Below are positions 59,801-64,000 of a stretch of DNA of 64,000 bases, piece by piece. The notes under the pieces are model-generated. The model saw nothing but the letters and a program-made list of their open reading frames with translations. It ran no database searches and was not told the DNA's origin. The DNA is taken from NCBI RefSeq assembly GCF_905475395.1, contig NC_058339.1:53329172-53393171 (forward strand), written 5' to 3'. The stretch is from Chrysoperla carnea. Lineage: Eukaryota > Arthropoda > Insecta > Neuroptera > Chrysopidae. The translations under genes were made by a program, and so were the position numbers. The first letter of the stretch is position 1. Each line of letters starts with the position of its first letter.

Positions 59801-60812
59801 TAGGCATCGGAAATTCTCTAATTCATAAGGTTTTTGAAATATTTATATTTAAAAATAGGAGAAATCTGTTTTTTGGAAGCCTACCTTCTTCTTTTGAATT
59901 TTTTCGATATCTTTTTTGCTCTTTGAGAAATCATATGCATTTATTATAGTTAAAATATAGTCATATTGTATTACCATATACTTATATACACATTTAGGTA
60001 TAATTAATTAATTCTATACACTATACTTATATACATATATATTACCTATATTTATTCTATTTCCTGGAAAAATGGCAATTTCCGATGGTGTAAATTGTTT
60101 TGTAAAACAAATATTATTCACTGGTGAAACATGACTTCGAATTAAGGCGGAAAACAAGTTTTTTCCTTACAAGATTTGTATACAACACGTCAAAAATTTT
60201 TCAAAAATTAAACTCTGGGATAACATTTATATTGGATCAGGATATTTATTATGACATAACATATAAGTTTCATTTTACTTTCTTTAAATTATCTCTGTTA
60301 TCTTTAACTTCTGATTGACCTTCAGAGCTGAATTTTTTTAAATGATAAAACATAAAATCAAAATTCCCACCCAACCAGCAAACAAATTAGAACGATAACG
60401 TGCGATAAGGAACATAGTTCCAATAATTTAGGCTACTATACTTGAAATATTAAAATATTTTCCTTTCTTAAGAAATTTAAAAGCTATGAATTAAAACAAA
60501 ATTAAGTTTTCGTATTTTCTGAGAGAGCTCTAGAACCATTTGAATAATTTGGGTAGCAAATATAATTTTTAAAATCCTGTACCCGTTTAATTTAACGCTT
60601 AAATACTCACATAACTGTTCCTCTTCGCTTAAATCACCAGTTAAATACGCATTCACATCACTAAGAACCTTCCGTTTTCTAGCTGGTGGTGACGATGAAC
60701 GAACAGTACTGCTGGTACTATTCTTTTTACAATCATTTGGTGCACGATTACTACAATATATTGATTCCACAATTAAAAAAAGCACAAAAAGTTTTATATA
60801 TCGCGAGCACAT
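44801..60812 (-). CDS. Secreted astacin (M12A) metalloprotease with a ~1220-residue Pro/Asn-rich C-terminal tail, five exons
   Basis: Coding exons: 60812-60611, 50757-50602, 50523-50371, 49198-48870, 48541-44801; GT-AG, phase-consistent, 4581 nt (1526 aa). Residues 1-20 form a signal peptide (MCSRYIKLFVLFLIVESIYC). The prodomain ends with an FxEGD-type switch (Asp86). The catalytic domain has zinc motif HELLHILGQTH (His204, Glu205, His208, His214) followed by EHMRPDRD, and the four family cysteines (143, 172, 195, 306). The Met-turn reads SVTHY: Thr261 replaces the conserved Met, while Tyr263 is kept. The domain closes with TSTIGQRTHLSEIDKKKLN...YAC across the exon 4/5 junction, which validates the join. 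The tail is Asn/Pro/Tyr/Ser/Lys-rich with many YPS/EYP motifs and a 21-residue repeat. Exon 1 is assigned across a 9.85-kb intron by phase and signal peptide, so it is least certain. The substrate is unknown. Confidence 0.85.
46014..46312 (-). repeat. 63-bp coding tandem repeat in the astacin tail
   Basis: Four full 21-residue units and one short unit follow the pattern D-I-N-D-I-I-K-M-Y-K-I-I-x-N-G-Y-P-S-P-x-K/R, for example DINDIIKMYKVINNGYPSPK. Alternating charged/aliphatic and YPS segments suggest a repeated structural or glycosylation-rich module. Confidence 0.88.
48695..48830 (-). repeat. Retroposon-like tail inside astacin intron 4
   Basis: TTTCATTTAAATCGGTTTAG, GTTTAGGCG, a CAGACAGACAGAT tract and CGCATTTATAATATTATAGT match the dispersed type seen at 6728-7176 in the opposite sense. 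It fills about 40% of the 328-bp intron. Confidence 0.55.
49375..50065. repeat. Degenerate dispersed repeats in astacin intron 3
   Basis: Segments with ATCACTCGCCCAATCGTCAA and a following ACCCAATTTTT (about 49545-49640) recur in weaker form at 49975-50060 (GAATCGTCAAAGGGATC) and at 57880-57990 (CTACTCGCCCTATCGTCAAA). An inverted relative is at 49375-49470. No coding content. Confidence 0.5.
50933..51045. repeat. Long imperfect hairpin (43-bp stem)
   Basis: Arm 50933-50975 (GAGTTCTATCAAAACTAAGT...) is inverted at 51003-51045 (...ACTTTGTTTTGATTTAACTC) with a 27-bp loop and roughly seven mismatches. It includes GAGAGAGTAT/TACACTCTCTC. The size suits a miniature element or a structured RNA. Confidence 0.65.
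51159..51325 (+). repeat. Dispersed repeat, tail half
   Basis: ATCGTGATGACAGACGGACA, CAACCGGAAATGGACTAATT, AGGTGATTTTATGAACACC and TAAGCGTTACAAACTTGGGA are present in order. This is the best preserved copy of the family also seen at 15765-16010, 58961-59083 and 63847-64000. Confidence 0.75.
55191..55617 (+). repeat. Direct repeat, two ~120-bp copies 306 bp apart
   Basis: AGTAATTTGAGTGGTTACGC at 55191 recurs at 55497. Both continue through GACTCTGTGTAGTCTACAAA and TTTATTGCAATTTTATTGAT to about 55315 and 55617, with a handful of differences. It is likely a local tandem duplication or two repeat copies. Confidence 0.8.
55319..55342. repeat. Short hairpin between the direct repeats
   Basis: GATCCAGA and TCTGGATC form an 8-bp perfect stem around TCTAGAAT, lying just after the first direct-repeat copy. 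Confidence 0.6.
56225..56505 (-). repeat. Retroposon-like remnant in astacin intron 1
   Basis: On the minus strand, CTCATTAACGAACTTGACCT leads to an ATTCAAATCGGACTTAAATT-type segment and a TACAGATACATTAACG stretch, resembling non-LTR retroposon 3' regions. The 84-codon ORF over it is not credible as a host gene. Confidence 0.4.
57880..58135. repeat. Dispersed repeat of the CGCCC-ATCGTCAAAGG family
   Basis: CTACTCGCCCTATCGTCAAA then GGTACCCGATTTTT, followed by an inverted partial relative ending GCGATTGGGT near 58120. Related copies are in intron 3 of the same gene (49375-50065). Confidence 0.5.
58494..58567 (+). repeat. Two-copy 37-bp tandem repeat
   Basis: TAAAATTGAAGTGCATTGTC followed by CGATCAAC recurs 37 bp later as TAAAATTGAAGTGTAGTGTC followed by CGATCAAC. 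Confidence 0.8.
58961..59083 (-). repeat. Dispersed repeat, tail half, inverted orientation
   Basis: TTATACCATGCATACTTGAA, TAAGTTTAGTGCCAAGTTTG and TTTGGTATAGGTGTTCATAA are the complement of the 51159-51325 family. Confidence 0.7.
59290..59400 (+). repeat. Retroposon-like tail
   Basis: AATCGGTTCATTCGTTTAAG, AGCTACAATGACACGGATAG and GCAGATAG, then a TTTTTTGCATCAGG end, resemble the 3' ends of insect non-LTR retroposons. Confidence 0.4.
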
Positions 60813-61539
60813 TATCCAAAAAAAAATTATTCGATTTTTTGGTAACAATTCGATATGGTCGAATTGAATTCAAAAATTTATTTGTAAAAAAATAAAATTG
60901 TTAAACCGTTTGTGATATGATTAATTTTAATAGTAAAGTATTTCTTTTTTAAATTTATACTTTTCAATAAATAAAAATTTGATATGCGACGAAATTTTTA
61001 TATTTAAGAAACGGCATTGGTGCACATGCGCGTTGTTGATTTTTCCTTCTAACTATTCAAATTGAAAACAGAAACAAGAGTATGTCAGTAATCTCCAAAT
61101 TCTTTTATATATATACCAAAATTATGGTGTTTGTAAAATCTCCTAGTACTTGACGTTATTCATTTAAAACTCGAAATATTACAAAATCAATGTTTTAGTA
61201 GGTTTTTGATTCTAAGTATAGGTAGGTAAGTTTTATACACTATGATTTGTGTATTCTAACCGTCGTATCAAATAATAAATCGAAGAATAACAATAATAAA
61301 TTAAACAAATTAAATTAATTAATTTAATATTTTGACTTGAAAACTCCATTTCAGGGCCACAATAGAATTTCATTTTGCACGAGATCAATACACATTCAAA
61401 TTAGATATAATTTTAAAATGAGTAGATTGTCACCATAGCGGAAATTTTTCGATTTATCAACGATATTTTTGTTTGCCATATTGTTCGAAACAAGTCATTG
61501 ATTAATTTGTTTTCGTTTAAAATTAAAATCAATCAGACT
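60813..61539. promoter_or_regulatory. Region upstream of the astacin start, probable promoter and 5' UTR
   Basis: The ATG at 60812 is the first ATG in its frame; an upstream TTG extension is not used. The region is AT-rich and no TATA box or initiator stands out. It is assigned by position only. Confidence 0.25.
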
Positions 61540-62165
61540 CACTAATTGATTTTTTGATAACACAGGAAAATTTGATTCGATCTTATTGGAATTTCTTTTG
61601 AAATCCACTTTTTTTGTGTCTATCACTAATGTGCTTAATTCCGGGACCCACATTCTTAAAACCTATTAGAGCTAGGTTAATTTTGATCAAAAATTTGAAA
61701 AGAATGTTCCAAATTTAGTAGAATTACAGACTTGATTTATCAAAATTGGATAAAATTTGAAAGTGATAGAGCAAAATAAAATTTTTTGGATTCTGATGAC
61801 GTCATAAAGTTTAAAAATTCAATTTTTTTAATAACACAGACAAATTTGATTCGATCTTATTGAAATTTTTTTTGAATCCAACTATTTTTGGGTCAATCTT
61901 TTCAGCTGTGATGTCAGTGTTTTTCTAGCTATTACTTATGTGTTTAATTCCGAGACCAGGACTTCACATTCTTGAATCCTATTAGACCTAGGCTTATTTT
62001 GATCACAAATTTGAAAAGAATGACCCAAATTTAGTAGGATTATATTAGATTAGGAGTAGCTTAGAGTTAGGTAAATTTTGATGAAATTTGAAAAGTATGA
62101 CCCAAATTTAGTAGGAATACATACTTTGTTGATCAAAATTGGATAAAATTTGGATGTGATAGTGA
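61540..62165 (+). repeat. Degenerate tandem repeat with a ~274-280-bp unit
   Basis: AATTTGATTCGATCTTATTG recurs at about 61567 and 61841. Each copy is followed by a TTAATTCCG-GACC block, CCTATTAGA-CTAGG and GAAAAGAATG-CCAAATTTAG. A third, shorter copy (about 62060-62165) repeats the last part and GATCAAAATTGGATAAAATT. Confidence 0.7.
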
Positions 62166-63846
62166 AGCGCCAGGCGGATGTCATACACTAAACATATAAG
62201 TAACAAGCAGTATCATATAAGATACAATATATAAGAAAAGATGTCTATCGCGCATTATCAGTAATTGTTATCACTAAAAAATTTGAGCATACATCGGCAT
62301 ACATCAATGTTTACCGTTCACACTAATATCAAATGAGGGGGTTCAAAATACAATATCAGCATTATATTGTTAGGATTTAATCAAAATATCCGATTAATTT
62401 GGAGCAGAGCCGGGTTTTAATTTTTGGTGCCCTATGTTTTTATAGGAAATGGTGCCCTAATTTTTTATATTTTATTATTATTATCATTATTTTTTTTAAG
62501 TATAATATTTTTAAGAGCTTTTCAAGTTCTTTATGTCTTAGAGCTTTGGGTTGGGGAAGATGGATACATTCATCAACAAAGCACTTTTCTAAATCACCTG
62601 AATACTTCGTTACCTACTTGCTCTATTTTGAACTTCTTCAGTGTTCAAATTGATCAAATTGCTTAAAAACGAAAATTCACTGTTAAAATTGCTGTAAAAA
62701 ATCTCTCTTTTGAAGTTCAACCACATGTGTGTATCAACGGACCGCATTTTTTTGCATTCTTACTTTCACAATTAAGCGCATGTGGGGAGTTAATAATTGC
62801 AGTGTTTAAAAGGAATTATTCCAATAATATATGAAACATATACAGGCATACTTCAATTGTCTTAACCCTCGACCTTGATTAACTCGTGCCACGAACAATA
62901 CGGCCTCTACAGTATTCATTTAATGGCTAAATCCTAAAAGAGCTGCATTATGGTATCTTAATTAGTGAGTTTTCATTGACATTTTTGAATTTTCTTTCAA
63001 TAAGAGTCTTCTTAAATTACAATTAGTACCAAAGGTATTAAATTATTCTATAATTACTTATTCACGAAAAATTACAAGACTTCTCACGGTTATGTAATTC
63101 ATCCATTTATAGGTTTTATGAAATCAAACCAAATTTTTCTTTGCAAAGAGACTTTTTTAAAATATTATTAGTGTAAAAATAAACAATTGTGTGGGAAGGA
63201 AAGTTTATTACAGTGTAGGTGGACGAGGACATATCGCGTGCGTAGGAAAATTCTTGATCAAAATATTGTTGTCGTCTATGAAATTGAACCTATAGAATAG
63301 TTTTATTATATTACTCTATAATCCAGGTTTGACTGTGTTTAGATTCCTGAGCTCCCATAAATAGGAGCATAGTGCTTCAACTTTGCATGCCCACCGAATT
63401 TTGTTTCAAGTGGCAGCTTTTAGTTTTCGCCAACTCAGACCTGTTCTTCAGACCTGGGGTCACAGCGTCTAAAGATCGCCATCACATTACCCGATCTTCC
63501 TTGCCTACGTGTTCTTTGAGTGTTCCATTCGAGAGATTTTTTAGCAATATCTTCATAAGGATTATTACAAAGAATATGTTCCCACCAATTCTATTTTCTT
63601 TTCCGTATTTCAATGTCAATCGGATTTTGTTCTGTGAGTGACCATAAATCTTCGTTTGTAGGTAATTACTATCGGTCGGTATATTTTAACTAACTAATAA
63701 ATAAATTTATGATACTCTTATATAAGTAGCATAAATGCATTACTTAACTGCCGTAATAAATTGATTTTCTTGAATTACTATGGATAATTTACCATTAGAC
63801 AGTTTGGTTTTGTTTATAATAATAATTTATATTTTATTTTTATAAC
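62166..63846. other. Intergenic region, no gene seen
   Basis: It has less AT-extreme patches at about 62530-62600 and 63360-63540 (GACCTGGGGTCACAGCG). The latter resembles decayed mobile-element coding sequence on either strand, but no frame is intact enough to name. Overlapping 80-89-codon ORFs are regarded as chance. Confidence 0.35.
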
Positions 63847-64000
63847 CTGTATATATGAAATATATCAACGTATATTAAATTTAGTCCCAAATTTGTAACG
63901 CTTAGAAAAACTGATGGTATTTACAAAATTTTTATATGGGTAATCATAAAATACGTCCATCAACATGATAACTCAAGAGCGAAAAGAGACATCGAGCAGA
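63847..64000 (-). repeat. Dispersed repeat running off the right edge
   Basis: The complement of the 51159-51325 family: TAAATTTAGTCCCAAATTTG, AACGCTTAGAAAAACTGATG, then AACATGATAACTCAAGAGCG and AAAAGAGACATCGAGC. Its continuation lies outside the window. Confidence 0.7.

Larger units (their letters stand above)
50758..60610 (-). other. Long intron 1 of the astacin gene
   Basis: About 9.85 kb between the signal-peptide exon and the prodomain exon, consisting of AT-rich DNA with the repeats listed separately. Small ORFs inside (for example 51611-51811, 52597-52788, 52908-53135, 55015-55200) lack domains and splice support. An unrelated first gene starting at 60812 cannot be excluded. Confidence 0.5.

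Noticed and set aside
63372..63641. Possible reverse-transcriptase or endonuclease fragment
   Set aside because: Composition is less AT-rich than its surroundings, but neither strand shows a recognisable motif or an intact frame.
1..64000. tRNA, rRNA or snRNA genes
   Set aside because: A visual search for T-arm/B-box-like words and for snRNA-type elements found no candidate with proper flanking structure. ATATCCTT motifs occur only as splice-site-like signals, not in an snRNA gene.

Overview
This is AT-rich, intron-bearing metazoan DNA, most likely from an insect. It carries a Smurf-type HECT ubiquitin ligase, a minor-spliceosome U11-48K protein and a secreted astacin metalloprotease, all with GT-AG introns. 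Several repeat families with GACAGACGGACAGAC-like tails are also present, of a kind common in insect genomes. The repeats remind me of lacewing (Neuroptera) sequence, but that is a weak impression from memory. No tRNA, rRNA, CRISPR array, prokaryotic operon or viral gene is visible.

Layout. (1) 1-236: last coding exon and poly(A) signal of an unrecognised plus-strand gene entering from the left. (2) 1376-15764: a very large fold-back element of about 14.4 kb. It has two inverted arms of about 4.54 kb around a 5.3-kb centre with no credible ORF. Each arm ends in its own ~978-bp near-perfect palindrome and contains a ~1.4-kb tandem array built on TGCGCA every ~30 bp (60/240/480-bp higher order). 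(3) 16-31 kb: AT-rich, gene-poor sequence with one likely 5' coding exon on the minus strand (20790-21133) and several MITE-like or fold-back remnants. (4) 31117-36188, minus: a complete seven-exon Smurf orthologue (1018 aa; C2, three WW domains, HECT). (5) 37674-41914, plus: a complete five-exon U11-48K (SNRNP48) orthologue, head-to-head with Smurf across a 1.5-kb intergenic region. Its third intron holds an 8-nt candidate microexon followed by two tandem U12-type 5' splice-site motifs (ATATCCTT). This is the layout expected of the USSE autoregulatory switch known for this gene. (6) 44801-60812, minus: a five-exon astacin. It has a signal peptide, a prodomain with Asp switch, a full zinc-binding motif and four domain cysteines, but Thr in place of the Met-turn methionine. 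A single giant last exon adds a ~1220-residue Pro/Asn/Tyr-rich tail. (7) 61-64 kb: intergenic tandem repeats and a dispersed repeat at the right edge.

The three complete genes are not obviously related in function: BMP/TGF-beta signal attenuation, minor-intron splicing, and extracellular proteolysis or matrix. The most unusual items are the nested palindromic mega-element, the predicted poison-microexon/USSE circuit in the U11-48K gene, and the astacin with an altered Met-turn and an enormous tail.
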